Shown here: in pieces, positions 24,301 to 33,552 of the stretch
How positions within the stretch are numbered: position 1 is the stretch's first letter
How the letters are laid out: each line of letters begins with the position of its first letter
DNA from: a virus
Length of the DNA: 41,875 bases
IMG/VR virus record: IMGVR_UViG_3300044617_001492
Span: 1-41,875 of that record
Direction: 5' to 3' (one strand)
Notes under the pieces: generated by a model
Databases searched by the model: none
The model's input: the letters and a program-made list of their open reading frames with translations, nothing else
Told to the model about the DNA's origin: nothing
Position numbers and translations under genes: made by a program

Positions 24301-25297
24301 AGCGGATGCGGTTATAAAAGCTATTGAGGATGTGGAAATACCTGTTAAGGCTATAAACAAAGGCACTAGGGATATTGGCACCCAACTGCAAGATTTAAAA
24401 GCCTCACAAGGCACACAAGTTTATACGCCAGATGATATACGCCGTGGTGTGGATGTTATCGGTAGCCATGATAGTTTTTTAGCCCAAGACACACTGGAAG
24501 CCTTAGGGTATCCGTTGAAATTTTCTAAAAACCGCAAAGACCCAAACAGTAGTGGGTGGAGTACGGTTATTGGCGGTAAAAAAATTGAGCTTTACCCGGG
24601 TGATTCACTTGGTGGATTATTGCGTAGGAATAAAATATCGCTTAACACGCTTGAAAAAGGGTTGATTAACAAAAAATACGGCGATGTGGTTAAAAGATTG
24701 GTTGATGATTTAGATCCAAACGACCTAACCTTAAATGAAACAGAGGCACGGCAAAAACTAACGGATTATTACGACAATCTGCCAAAAGATGGCGGGTTAT
24801 TAACAAGCCGTGAAGCAGAGGCATTTTCTTTGCTAGATAATGCTAAAACGCCAGAAGAATTAAACGCCGTTGAACGGTATGTTTCAGAAAATGAAAACGA
24901 TTATCAAGATGGTTTCCATGAGGAGTTTTACAGCCAGTGGAATGAAAAACATAAAGCCCTTGAAGACGGTTATAAAGCTGGTATTGAAAACCGTGTAGCC
25001 AAAGCTGATGAAACACGGCAATTAAAGGCTACGGAAGAATTGAAAGTGCTTAGAAAACAACTTGAAACCGAAACAAACAAAGTGCTTAAGCTAGAAAAAG
25101 AATTGGCTTTAATTAGCCCAGCGGTACGGCTTGAGCGTAAACTTCAAACCGATGTGTTAAAAGATGCCAGAAAAGTAGCTAAGCGGTTAAAAGGTGGGTA
25201 TGAAAGCGGTAAAATAGACGATGCCGAATTTACGCGTATTGTTGAAGGGTTATCGCCAGAAGCACGAGAGGCTTTAGCAGAGGAGTTTAGTTGCTAA
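21371..25297 (+). CDS. giant ejection protein candidate, 1308 residues
   Basis: From ATG 21371 (GGAAGG). Residues about 90-300 are Gly/Ala-rich and hydrophobic in several runs (GLAVGAGLTLANPLLGAGWF, SAGLAGLAGGATSFLPATLG, GAGFPLAGAGLKKLAGKRAK), likely membrane segments. The rest is mostly Lys/Glu/Ala helical with small domains, such as PPMKEGESFDDYRARLEKQL near residue 820 and a second compact domain near 1040-1100. The end is a coiled coil (EELKVLRKQLETETNKVLKL). No lytic transglycosylase or peptidase motif was recognised. With its neighbour it takes 18% of the genome. Comparable in layout to T7 gp15/gp16 by size and order only. Confidence 0.65.
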   Translation: MAQQDPTLMNATPSKKALLDSINTQIKAQTANKYGYSPYQSVGSLPAQEQDAILGDIANQITLQGKLTIGKGDLKQLPVFNAPTISARKPSFLEGLADIGANLGEGILQGATGRATDYYGNDLHDTFGIAGNPNNQWVRNITAIPTGLAVGAGLTLANPLLGAGWFGATSANQAVEGNQQAELGALAEGNIAQAQQLKGLRGVSAGLAGLAGGATSFLPATLGRGLLNKTLTGAGLGYTQDAINEKALEYATTGTATAGLPSVGLGTVFGAGFPLAGAGLKKLAGKRAKITEAQSQKQAVEALQNEADNAPLPSQRNRARATLRRINTELPVQQPISTRKPFKTAIETPQAKPVAQKPVAVVPVKKKIKPPFQLPTKVVGGFKKKVVNPTEVPRNIPDNVPVSAEVAKPAVVDVSKTETTTGKKTRTDVLKASLERKEAKLNDLFENQFSHWKKTNGQPMNDKRNGASHFKKSDKNDDAIRSQLAEIEKTKKAIEKEAVKVEQSERVKNSLPSSIVELLDSGKITQWRKFPDTFFVKGVDKGRFQYKDGVLSNRYYRDIPTQEQKAIFKDLYNSLNGKIEQSKTEAPTTKEGLATEPTSAKIAQVETPTKTTGKKAKAEPIKPKVVETRPKALKLNHDDVDFWVQKKWMRADGTLTASGVKSFEEARAKKQFFDSPEGKQAIENKQKRIDGTIQWALDKTLEDPSKNGMFKTSGASKVGETLAKLAESKGDFSFENMRKHHYLTGETATHTWELEHSKGYNPDTSYDDVGSVTLRFKEKPPDTKVEPIPVKAKNHPPEVEGLKNGDKAPPMKEGESFDDYRARLEKQLPDGWGLRKASLDAGVVSLYEKTSKKRASAEGQADIEKVIGRPLDEASQDDLLKASKHFMEKATTDESPAITKANELIKKKANDAILEADARGEDTSVLRQAEANAIAGLDTLTEKGQIISVKDAPTEYELAIKRLKQDGNIDVAKVKAEADAVIKAIEDVEIPVKAINKGTRDIGTQLQDLKASQGTQVYTPDDIRRGVDVIGSHDSFLAQDTLEALGYPLKFSKNRKDPNSSGWSTVIGGKKIELYPGDSLGGLLRRNKISLNTLEKGLINKKYGDVVKRLVDDLDPNDLTLNETEARQKLTDYYDNLPKDGGLLTSREAEAFSLLDNAKTPEELNAVERYVSENENDYQDGFHEEFYSQWNEKHKALEDGYKAGIENRVAKADETRQLKATEELKVLRKQLETETNKVLKLEKELALISPAVRLERKLQTDVLKDARKVAKRLKGGYESGKIDDAEFTRIVEGLSPEAREALAEEFSC

Positions 25298-28200
25298 TGA
25301 GAGACCATTTTTGCACACCAAAAGCATTGCTTGAGGCATTAAAAAAATCTACACTAGAAGGCGAAGAACCCGATAGCACTATTTTAGAACTTGCAAAAAA
25401 AGCCCCAACTAAAACAGGTGCTAAAAAAAAGGCGTTAGGGGATTTGCAGGAACAAATATACGCTAAACAGAATGAGTTAAATACATTAACAACCATAAAA
25501 ACTTATGTAAACGCCTCTGAAAAAGCAAAACAAGAAGCCAGCCCTATTGATGCCAAAACAGCAGAAGACTACATTCGTAGAATTAAAGAAAAACAAGCCA
25601 AAAAAGAACTATTAAATCCTAAAGAGAAAGAACTTTTAGAACTTAACGGTAAAATTATGGGTATGAAACTACAAATATCCAATGCTTTATCTGAAACAAA
25701 AAAAGCGACCCTTGAAAAGCGTCGATTTGATTTTGAGGCTGACGCTAAACGCCGTGTAAAGCTATCTGACCAAACACAAAAAAAGCTGGAAGCATTACAA
25801 GCTGGCGGTAAAGAATTAACCGATGCAGAGGTTTACGGTTCTTTGCTATTTGATGCACGCAAAAAGAATGATGCTGAACGGCTAAAAGAAGTGCGGAAAG
25901 AGGTTAAAGACCTTAAAGCACAACAAGCTAAGGTGTTAAACGAGAAAAAAGACGCATTGCTAGAGAAGCTGAAAAAAGACCCTGCTTCTATTACGAATGA
26001 GGAGCTTTCTATTCTTGAAACAAACGCCGAAAAAAAGGTGCGGTTGGATATAGAAAAAGCCCAACGGGAACAAGAAAAAGCCAACAAAAAAATACAGAAA
26101 CAACTGGATACCCTAGAGGCAAAAAACAGCTTGTTAGAAGCATTGAAAAATGGCGATAAAGAAAGCTATTTAAACGATTTACAGAAAAAACGCTTTGATG
26201 CCATTCTCAAAAAAGAAAACAAAACAGATCTTGAAAAACAACTGTTGGCGGCTTCAAAAGACCTAACCAAAGAAAAAGCGAGAATTAAACAAGAACACGC
26301 TAACATTGTGTTTGATGCATTAAGCAACAAAGAAAACCTAACAGATGATGAGCAAACCGTTTTAAACGCCATTATAAGTAAACACAAACAAGAATTAGCT
26401 GACAAACTGGATACCTACACTAACATTGAAACAACACAAAAGAAACGGCTTGAAGCCCTCAATAAGCCTATCAAAACAAACCCTCCTGAAATTGAAGCCC
26501 AAAAAAAACGGGTGAAAGACCTTAATGCCGACCTGCGGAACGTGTTTACTGATAGCTACCTGCGTGTTTCCAAAGCGGATGCGGAAGCTAACGGTAAACA
26601 GGCCTTGGTTGAAGCCTATAAAAAAGGTAAATTTACCGATGCAGAAGCCGAAAAATTAGCCACTAATCAGCATGAAATTAACATGAGACGACTTGCTGGG
26701 CGTGAAGGGGAGCGAACGGCTTACGCAAAACAATGGGATAAATTACTAGAAGAAAAAGGTGTTACCAACAGAAGAACACGGCAAAGCATTGTAGATAAAC
26801 TAATAATGGTTGCACGGCAAAACGAAAACGGCGATGGTGTGCTAAATTCCGAAGTGTTTGCAAAAGTGGCTAAAAAGCTGATTAAAGACCAGTTAGCCGT
26901 TTCAGATGCTGGTATCCCTAATGCTGTTGAAATAAACATCCGCCAATTAAGCAAGCAAATAGACGAATTGGAAGCATCTAATAAACCAGAAGATATTAAA
27001 TACGATGAAAAAGCCTTGTTGCAAGCCAAAATAAATGCCGAATTATCTAGTTTAATTAAGCCAACGATTGCGGATAAAATTAACGCCAACATCTACCTTG
27101 AACCATTGCTAACTGTAGGCTCTGCCGTAAGGGACGTTTTAGGGTCTGCCAATGCCGTGCTTAGTGAAGCCTATTTAAACACCATGACACGCCTATGGCT
27201 TGGTAAAACGACGGTAAAACAAGAGCTTGCAAACCTTAAAAACCTTCCTGAAAATGCCAAAGTTGAGTGGGGGCGAATAGTTGATAACTGGAAGCGTGCG
27301 GGCGAATACGCACGGCAAGGATTGGTTGTTGTAAGCCATGATAAAGTGGCTAGCACTAAATTAAAGCCGTTATTTGCCTATGAAAACAAAGGTTTTGGTA
27401 GTGTAAAAGATAGCATCGAAAGCGTCGGACACTGGTTTGAAGTGGCTGGCAACTTCCGTTTAAACGCTACTGATATGTACTTTATGGATACTACTTTTAA
27501 GCACCATATCGCCCAAACTATCGCTGATGGGATAAAGAAAGACCCTAACTTTAAAATATCAAAAGCCCAAGTTGAGGAAGCTCACCAGTATGCTAACTGG
27601 GCAATGTTTAAAGAGGATAACTGGCTTACAAATAATGTGGCTAATGCAAAACAGCTTTTAAATAATTTAGGGGCATTGCCTTTTGAAGTGCAGGGCAAAC
27701 AAGCAAGCATTCCTTTAGGCGATTTGTTGATGCGGTATACCAGAACCCCTGTTAACGTAGGGTTGCGTGTTTTTGACATCACAGGGCTGGGAGACTTACG
27801 GTTTATTTATGCTAATGCTACAAAGAAAATGGATGATGTGCCTATTTATGATAAAAAAGCATTAAAGCCTTTTGTTAAAAGCGGTGAAACTTATAGCCCT
27901 AGCCAAGTTAAAGAAAAAGCAACTAAAGGCATGGTAAAACTATTAACCACTGGGGCTAGTAGCCTTGCTATTGGGTACTGGCTTGGTAATACCGATGTGT
28001 TTAGCACTGGGTACACCAAAGAAAACTCGGATGTGGAAGAAGCCAAAGGCACGCGAAACGATGTGTATTTTAACCCTCAAGCGTTAATGCGGTTTGGCTC
28101 ATTCAAAGAAGAAAAAGGCGACGTGTTAGTTCCTTTAACGCCATTACTGGGACAACACGTCGTAGGCTTGAGAGCAGTTATAAGGTTTGCCAAGGGCAAA

Positions 28201-28968
28201 GACTTAATAGAAGGTGAAAAAAACGCTTTTGGGCAAGCGGTAGACGCTTTGGCTACAACGATAGATGTTGCAGGTGGCACATTGGGGGACGCTACTGGTA
28301 TTACAGGTATTAAACAGGCTACTAAAAGCTGGGATGCGTTAGGAGGTGCAGTTGTTGAGCGTGTTCCCAAGCCGTTTGGCGTTGGTGCGTTAGGGCGTGA
28401 TATTGCAACAATAGCCGATGATGGCGAACGTATAACAAAAGCAGAAACCCCTATAAATACCAGTGTGAATAGGCTTGTTAATAACACGCCGTTTAAACTA
28501 CTACTTCCAAAGAAAACAGATATTACAGGCAAAAACCCTAAGGCTAACGGGTTTGGCAAGGCGTTAGGTTTCCCATTCAAAATAGCCAAAGCCGACCCTG
28601 TGATTAAAGAGTTACGGCAAGTCTCAAGAGATTCAGGCGTGGATGTTCAGCTAAAACAGGTTGATAATAATTTTAGAATTGGCAAAACACTTGCGGAAGA
28701 CTACGGCATTGAACCGCAAAACATGAAACTAAACGCTCAAGACTTTGCTAAATGGCAAGAGATACACAACAACATGGTTTATCAATCGGTAAAATCCGTT
28801 GTTGAGAGCAAAGACTACAAGAGCTTAACAGACCCCTTAGATAAAGCGGATGAAATAAAATACGCCAAAGAAAACCCTTTTGTAGTAATTGATGGCAAGG
28901 ATTACACCCCTAAAGAGCTATTTCTTGAATACAAGCTAAAAGGGAGAGTGGTTAAAATAGAGAAATAG
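25297..28968 (+). CDS. giant coiled-coil ejection protein candidate, 1223 residues
   Basis: From ATG 25297, overlapping its neighbour as TAATG. Roughly residues 1-560 are almost unbroken Lys/Glu/Ala/Leu coiled coil (ERLKEVRKEVKDLKAQQAKV and many like it). The C-terminal half changes character: aromatic, Gly-rich and partly hydrophobic (VGSAVRDVLGSANAVLSEAY, NVGLRVFDITGLGDLRFIYA, VKLLTTGASSLAIGYWLGNT). Its style recalls the helical C-terminal portions of large polyvalent or ejected phage proteins. A long rod plus a membrane-active head fits a conduit or an internal core protein. No catalytic motif seen. Confidence 0.65.
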   Translation: MRDHFCTPKALLEALKKSTLEGEEPDSTILELAKKAPTKTGAKKKALGDLQEQIYAKQNELNTLTTIKTYVNASEKAKQEASPIDAKTAEDYIRRIKEKQAKKELLNPKEKELLELNGKIMGMKLQISNALSETKKATLEKRRFDFEADAKRRVKLSDQTQKKLEALQAGGKELTDAEVYGSLLFDARKKNDAERLKEVRKEVKDLKAQQAKVLNEKKDALLEKLKKDPASITNEELSILETNAEKKVRLDIEKAQREQEKANKKIQKQLDTLEAKNSLLEALKNGDKESYLNDLQKKRFDAILKKENKTDLEKQLLAASKDLTKEKARIKQEHANIVFDALSNKENLTDDEQTVLNAIISKHKQELADKLDTYTNIETTQKKRLEALNKPIKTNPPEIEAQKKRVKDLNADLRNVFTDSYLRVSKADAEANGKQALVEAYKKGKFTDAEAEKLATNQHEINMRRLAGREGERTAYAKQWDKLLEEKGVTNRRTRQSIVDKLIMVARQNENGDGVLNSEVFAKVAKKLIKDQLAVSDAGIPNAVEINIRQLSKQIDELEASNKPEDIKYDEKALLQAKINAELSSLIKPTIADKINANIYLEPLLTVGSAVRDVLGSANAVLSEAYLNTMTRLWLGKTTVKQELANLKNLPENAKVEWGRIVDNWKRAGEYARQGLVVVSHDKVASTKLKPLFAYENKGFGSVKDSIESVGHWFEVAGNFRLNATDMYFMDTTFKHHIAQTIADGIKKDPNFKISKAQVEEAHQYANWAMFKEDNWLTNNVANAKQLLNNLGALPFEVQGKQASIPLGDLLMRYTRTPVNVGLRVFDITGLGDLRFIYANATKKMDDVPIYDKKALKPFVKSGETYSPSQVKEKATKGMVKLLTTGASSLAIGYWLGNTDVFSTGYTKENSDVEEAKGTRNDVYFNPQALMRFGSFKEEKGDVLVPLTPLLGQHVVGLRAVIRFAKGKDLIEGEKNAFGQAVDALATTIDVAGGTLGDATGITGIKQATKSWDALGGAVVERVPKPFGVGALGRDIATIADDGERITKAETPINTSVNRLVNNTPFKLLLPKKTDITGKNPKANGFGKALGFPFKIAKADPVIKELRQVSRDSGVDVQLKQVDNNFRIGKTLAEDYGIEPQNMKLNAQDFAKWQEIHNNMVYQSVKSVVESKDYKSLTDPLDKADEIKYAKENPFVVIDGKDYTPKELFLEYKLKGRVVKIEK

Positions 28969-28991
28969 CAGTTAATCAAAAAGGGTTTTGT

Positions 28992-30119
28992 ATGCCTATT
29001 TCAAGAATAACAAGTTTTGTTAATGGCACTATTGCAGATGCCGACCAAGTAGAAGCAGAATACGACAATATCATTAACGGCGTTAATGCCAATGAGAGTG
29101 CTATTGATGCAGTGTCGTCTCAAACCACTTACGCAGGTACCCGTACCTTTTTAAATGATGTTGTGGTTAATGGCACATTAAAATCTGATGGTGTGCTAAC
29201 GGCAGGCGGTGGTTTTTTGGCTACCCAAGGTAGCAAGCCGTTCGGGTATGAGTTCATTCCTAAGCCGGTGCAAACAGCTACAAACCTATTTGAAATAAAA
29301 ATTAACGGCACAATACAGGCTACTTTGTTTAGCCCAACGGCTACAGTTGCCCCTTTTTACAAACAGTTTACGGGGAGTAATTTAACGGTAGCCCTTAATG
29401 GAGTTACAGGTTCGCCAAACAGTGTAGATGCAACACGAGTGAGCGGGGCTATGTATTACTTTTGGCTAATTGGCAAGGATGATGGCACGCTGGCTGGGTT
29501 ATTTAGCACAAGTAATACTGCTCCTACAATGCCGACAGGCTACACGTGGCGGAGGTTGTTACCATGGGCGTGTGCAACGTATCCTGTTAATGCTACTTAT
29601 CAGAATGGTGGGGACACGGTAACAGATATTACAGGTAGTGGTAGAGAAGGGGCATTTATTGAGCATCTTGTCAGTAACTGGGGAGGTGATGGGGGTAATA
29701 ACCCAATCATTACTTATACTAGCCGTTTCCCCAATAATTTTAATAATAATGGTACAAACGCACCTACATTGGTATCAAAAAACAAACCTTATAGCTCATC
29801 GTTTTATATTGAAAACTTAGCTTGTATGAACGTTTCTTTAAGTGGTCAACCTATGTGGTTAGTGCCTCCTGAAGTAGAAGCAGTAGGATTGCATATAAAA
29901 GGTGGAAATACTTCTCAAATGCTTATTGGTATTGAATCTTTTAACGGTTCTGGTAGTTATACAGCAGAAAGTTACCCATTTAATACGACATCTACCGATA
30001 CTTGTCAAACACCATTATTACCTATCACTTCTCGACGTATGCGGTTTGCTAATAACGTAGCTTCGGCACATATTGGCGTGCGTGAATTTAGATGTAATTT
30101 TACAAACTTTTGGTTATAG
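28992..30119 (+). CDS. tail fibre / appendage protein
   Basis: 375 residues. The start PISRITSFVNGTIADADQVE, then AEYDNIINGVNANE, is a frequent opening of podovirus fibre and appendage proteins that attach to the tail. After it come Thr/Gly/Asn-rich strand repeats (VVVNGTLKSDGVLTAGGGFL) and a globular end with many aromatics (FPNNFNNNGTNAPTLVSKNK). Probably trimeric and exposed. The SD AAAAAGGG precedes ATG 28992. Binding target unknown. Confidence 0.72.
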   Translation: MPISRITSFVNGTIADADQVEAEYDNIINGVNANESAIDAVSSQTTYAGTRTFLNDVVVNGTLKSDGVLTAGGGFLATQGSKPFGYEFIPKPVQTATNLFEIKINGTIQATLFSPTATVAPFYKQFTGSNLTVALNGVTGSPNSVDATRVSGAMYYFWLIGKDDGTLAGLFSTSNTAPTMPTGYTWRRLLPWACATYPVNATYQNGGDTVTDITGSGREGAFIEHLVSNWGGDGGNNPIITYTSRFPNNFNNNGTNAPTLVSKNKPYSSSFYIENLACMNVSLSGQPMWLVPPEVEAVGLHIKGGNTSQMLIGIESFNGSGSYTAESYPFNTTSTDTCQTPLLPITSRRMRFANNVASAHIGVREFRCNFTNFWL

Positions 30120-30132
30120 AAAGAGGTTTAAA

Positions 30133-30492
30133 ATGGCAGGAAGATTAAGCGCTCAACAAATTTTACCAGGCTATAGAAGTGCAGATTTAAATGAACAAGG
30201 CGTTGCGGTCAGTACAACACCTGTTCAAGTGTGGACTAATGAAGACGGCTTACAAGGTGCTTTAGCTTCTTTAGTTGTTACGGGCGGTACAGATGGTAGT
30301 GTGTTTAATATTATTGTTGATGGCGTAACAATAACATTCTCATTAAAAACAAATACTCCTTTTGGGTTAAGTTTTAACCACGGCACAGAAGTGTATGTTA
30401 GTAAAACAAAAAAAGTTCAACCCAGTGGCGGTATTAGTTTCTCAAGCACTGCTTCTGTTTTTGTAGACTACAGATTAAGGATTTTGGGCTGA
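30133..30492 (+). CDS. small tail-associated beta-rich protein
   Basis: 119 residues from ATG 30133 (GAGG). Strand-rich (VQVWTNEDGLQGALASLVVT, VTITFSLKTNTPFGLSFNHG), the look of a small decoration or fibre-cap domain. No family recognised. Overlaps the next small gene as TGATG. Confidence 0.65.
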   Translation: MAGRLSAQQILPGYRSADLNEQGVAVSTTPVQVWTNEDGLQGALASLVVTGGTDGSVFNIIVDGVTITFSLKTNTPFGLSFNHGTEVYVSKTKKVQPSGGISFSSTASVFVDYRLRILG

Positions 30493-30671
30493 TGCTTATA
30501 CCGTTTTACTTTTATTTTGGCTCTGTTTTTTTGTTTAATCCTCAAGTGTTTGATCCTCAAGTGTTTAACGGTATTACTGTAACGTATGCCGATGGCAATA
30601 CCGTGCTAGCCTCAATGGAACTACCGACGACAATAAGTGTTACTAGCCCACAATATCCTTTTGGAGTATAA
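30492..30671 (+). CDS. 59-residue hydrophobic-start tail-region protein
   Basis: ATG 30492 overlaps the previous stop; stop at 30669-30671, three bases before the next ATG. The N-terminus MLIPFYFYFGSVFLFN is strongly hydrophobic and aromatic, and PQVFDPQVF is a tandem repeat of a short motif; the end is strand-like. It may be a small membrane or fibre-linker protein. Supported by tight spacing on both sides and a frame without interruption; no family recognised. Confidence 0.5.
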   Translation: MLIPFYFYFGSVFLFNPQVFDPQVFNGITVTYADGNTVLASMELPTTISVTSPQYPFGV

Positions 30672-30674
30672 GCC

Positions 30675-31529
30675 ATGCCTATAAATGCCCCTATTACCGT
30701 AACAACAACCGCATCAGGAAACGTATCGTTACCCCTACCTGCACAATCAAGCGGTGATTCTGGTAAAATCCCAGTAGCGGATGGTAGTAATGGATTTAAT
30801 TATGTTGCCCCAAGTAGTCTACCGAACATTACGGTAAATAACTTGGTTGTTAGTGGTAACGCTGGCGATGTTATTACCTTGCCGACAACAGGAAATAATT
30901 CTACATATACGGCAACATCTGTCAAAGCATTGATTATTGATGATACGACAAATTCGGTCAATAAAACAAAAAGTTCTACACAAATTGCAACAGATATTAG
31001 TACAGCGGTTAGTGCGATTAGACAAGTGCCAGATGCCACCAGTGCGACCGTAGGGCAGGTATTAACTAAAACAGGTTCTGGTAATACGCTCGGTTTTTCT
31101 GATATTGCATCAGGAATTACGGTCTCTGCCCCAACAGAGGGTAACGTAACGAATGCTACGTTTACAGGAACGACGGCTCCAATTTTTGCTACAGGGAATT
31201 TTAGATATTCTTGGCAACGTATTTCAAACATGGTGTTTCTACAGATTATTGCGAAGGCCACAACGGCAGGTAGTGCTATTACGTCATTTACAATCCCACT
31301 TACAGCATTAGGCATCCCTTTGGCAAAGGAATTACCTGCTAACCTAGTAAATGGCGACTATGTCTTCCCTACACAGAATGTTTTGCTTCGTTCCACGACT
31401 GCTACGATTGCCCCTACGGCAGGTGCTTGTGGGTTAGTTAAGGCAACAGGCGACCAAGTATTAACGATTAACCACGCATCGGGTAGTTTAACGTACATTG
31501 AGCTAGCTATTAGCTACATTGTAGCGTAA
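30675..31529 (+). CDS. tail fibre-like protein
   Basis: 284 residues, Thr/Ser/Ala/Val-rich. The first half is repetitive strand-turn sequence with SGDSGKIPVADGSNGFNYV and VGQVLTKTGSGNTLGFSDIA, phrases common in phage fibre proteins. The second half forms a compact beta domain (NFRYSWQRISNMVFLQIIAK) like a fibre head. Likely a trimeric exposed fibre or an adaptor for the tailspike that follows. Receptor unknown. Confidence 0.7.
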   Translation: MPINAPITVTTTASGNVSLPLPAQSSGDSGKIPVADGSNGFNYVAPSSLPNITVNNLVVSGNAGDVITLPTTGNNSTYTATSVKALIIDDTTNSVNKTKSSTQIATDISTAVSAIRQVPDATSATVGQVLTKTGSGNTLGFSDIASGITVSAPTEGNVTNATFTGTTAPIFATGNFRYSWQRISNMVFLQIIAKATTAGSAITSFTIPLTALGIPLAKELPANLVNGDYVFPTQNVLLRSTTATIAPTAGACGLVKATGDQVLTINHASGSLTYIELAISYIVA

Positions 31530-31541
31530 GGGAGTATCAAA

Positions 31542-33551
31542 ATGCCTAAAAATTGGGATGATTTAATTTCGGATGGCAATACCCTAGGCTTGACTACGGG
31601 TGTAAACTTAATCACTAACCTAGGGGATAGACACACCCCTGCGTTGTTGCAAACGTACGCTATTAACGATACGTTTATGAAGCAGTTACAGGATGCTGGG
31701 GTTAGTTATATTCGTATTTTTTGCGAATGGGGGGAAGTTGAACGCATTGATGGCGTATTTGATTTTGCACCCTTGCAGGGAGCAATTAGAAAATTAAAGC
31801 AGTACGGTATTGATACCTATGTACGATTGTATTTTAACAACACAACCAACGCAGGTTTTACGCCGACGTTGGATGCTGGCAATAACGTAGAACAGCTAAT
31901 ACTGGATATTCGTAACCGTGAAACCAGTAGAGTACGGCGGTATGTAAGGGAAGCCTACAAAGCCCTAGGTTCTTGCGGTGTGCAGATGTTTGGAGCATTT
32001 AACGAGCCAGATTTAGCTGGTAATTTTGGTGGATTTGAACTAAACACCGATGGCACAGTATCTACAACACCCTTAATATCTACAACGAAACCTCGGTATA
32101 TCGATGAGTTTTTTTGTATGTTGCGTGAGGAGATGAATTACGTTAATAGCACAACAACGTATAACCTAAAATTAGGTGGTGTTGCATTAACTTCTTGGTC
32201 TACGTCTGTATGGGGTCTACTGTGTCAATATGGGTTTTTGAATTACATTGACTTTTTAGACAATCACTATTACGCAAGAACATCTGCACGGGCTTACAAT
32301 CCTTTAAACGTGTTCAGGCAACACAAGCTAATGGTAGATACTGCTAGGCTTTATTCTAACGGGCGAACAATACCTATACTGATTGGGGAATTTGGCAATG
32401 CCAACCGAGATTCTACGGCGGGGGCGGATAGGGTAACATCTACCATATGGGATTTACAAACACCCATTGCCCATGCTTGTTTTTCTAAAATGTACCCAGA
32501 TTTTCCGATTGTACGTAACACGTTTTTTGATGGAATTGGCACCAACCCAAGTTTGTATAACAACAGTTATTCCTCGCCATCCAAAGGCTCTAACGATACA
32601 GGCTATGAGTGGTTTCAACCGCTTGATTCTGTTGATAACGCCCCCGCACAACAAACGTTTGTCCCGACACACAAGTGTGAAGCCTACAAGCGTCATTTCC
32701 TACCCTTTACAGGATTAGAAGTAGACCGTTTTGTAGTGATGGCGGAAAGCGGTAGACAGTTGTTTGATAGTGCTAACCCTGTTGCAAATACGTCTACAGC
32801 CTTAAGTATTGGTATCCGTGGCAATGTGCAAACATTTACATTTAATGGCACGGCTTCTCCGATGGGCATGAGCGGTACGTTAGTTCTAACGTTAAATGGG
32901 ACGGCGTACAATATAGCCTTGACTGTTGGCGATACAACCAACCAAGTTGTGGCGAAAATGCAAGCACAGCTAGGTAACGTAGCCCGTGTTGCACTAGAAA
33001 GCGGTAAGTATGTTATACGCCCTGTTACAACCGACCTTAGTACATTAACTGCAACGTCGACTACAGAAGCCCTATTAGAAACAGTAGGTGCAACTAGCGT
33101 TAATGTAAGTACAAATGCGACAGTGGCAACCCTAGGTAGTGTGCAATGGCTTTACGATATTATGGATGCCGTAACGTATACGGAAGGTACATACACTGTA
33201 TATAACGGCACTAATACAGGTACAGGTGGGACAGCTACGGCATTGAACAAGCAATTTAAGGAGCCGTTGAATAGTTCTATTTGGTACGTTTTTTGTAAAG
33301 ACCGTAAGCGTGGCAATAAATTAAGTGTATTAGTATTTAGATTTTCGAGAATTTTTTACTACGCAATACCTGCTGGTGGTACGTTGCAGGATTTCTCTGC
33401 ATTGCCGATTGCCGACCGTAAGGAGTATGCGTTCAAACGAGCGGTGTTAAGTCAATCGCAGTTACAGGCGTTGTACCCGACTAAAACGTTTACGGGGGGT
33501 ATTGATATGAAGGCATTTTCTCAACCACAACGTGTAGATTTGGAGGTGTAG
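31542..33551 (+). CDS. tailspike with clan GH-A glycoside hydrolase-like TIM barrel
   Basis: 669 residues. Residues 15-390 follow a GH-A TIM barrel: early strand GVSYIRIFCEWGEVERIDGV, strand-4 end FGAFNEPD with the Asn154-Glu155 pair (acid/base), DNHYYAR (240-246, typical His-x-Tyr), and strand-7 ILIGEFGN with Glu283 as nucleophile. Both carboxylates are present, so a retaining hydrolase is predicted. Residues 400-560 are beta repeats, and the last 100 form a Trp/Tyr-rich terminal domain. It lies among fibres, so it most likely degrades a host capsule, O-antigen or matrix polysaccharide. Substrate cannot be read. GH5 or GH39 are the nearest types I can suggest. Confidence 0.8.
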   Translation: MPKNWDDLISDGNTLGLTTGVNLITNLGDRHTPALLQTYAINDTFMKQLQDAGVSYIRIFCEWGEVERIDGVFDFAPLQGAIRKLKQYGIDTYVRLYFNNTTNAGFTPTLDAGNNVEQLILDIRNRETSRVRRYVREAYKALGSCGVQMFGAFNEPDLAGNFGGFELNTDGTVSTTPLISTTKPRYIDEFFCMLREEMNYVNSTTTYNLKLGGVALTSWSTSVWGLLCQYGFLNYIDFLDNHYYARTSARAYNPLNVFRQHKLMVDTARLYSNGRTIPILIGEFGNANRDSTAGADRVTSTIWDLQTPIAHACFSKMYPDFPIVRNTFFDGIGTNPSLYNNSYSSPSKGSNDTGYEWFQPLDSVDNAPAQQTFVPTHKCEAYKRHFLPFTGLEVDRFVVMAESGRQLFDSANPVANTSTALSIGIRGNVQTFTFNGTASPMGMSGTLVLTLNGTAYNIALTVGDTTNQVVAKMQAQLGNVARVALESGKYVIRPVTTDLSTLTATSTTEALLETVGATSVNVSTNATVATLGSVQWLYDIMDAVTYTEGTYTVYNGTNTGTGGTATALNKQFKEPLNSSIWYVFCKDRKRGNKLSVLVFRFSRIFYYAIPAGGTLQDFSALPIADRKEYAFKRAVLSQSQLQALYPTKTFTGGIDMKAFSQPQRVDLEV

Positions 33552-33552
33552 T

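Noticed and set aside
23908-24414. 168-codon minus-strand ORF opposite the 21371-25297 gene
   Set aside because: Ser/Ala-rich shadow of a Lys/Glu/Ala-rich gene, no context for a minus gene in the late region.
28077-28589. 170-codon minus-strand ORF inside the giant 25297-28968 gene
   Set aside because: Antisense shadow: sequence is low-complexity Pro/Ser/Ala/Val, no Shine-Dalgarno, and the plus-strand gene is convincing.
30800-31315. 171-codon minus-strand ORF opposite the fibre gene
   Set aside because: Val/Ala/Ile-rich antisense of Thr/Asn repeats; no ribosome-binding site.
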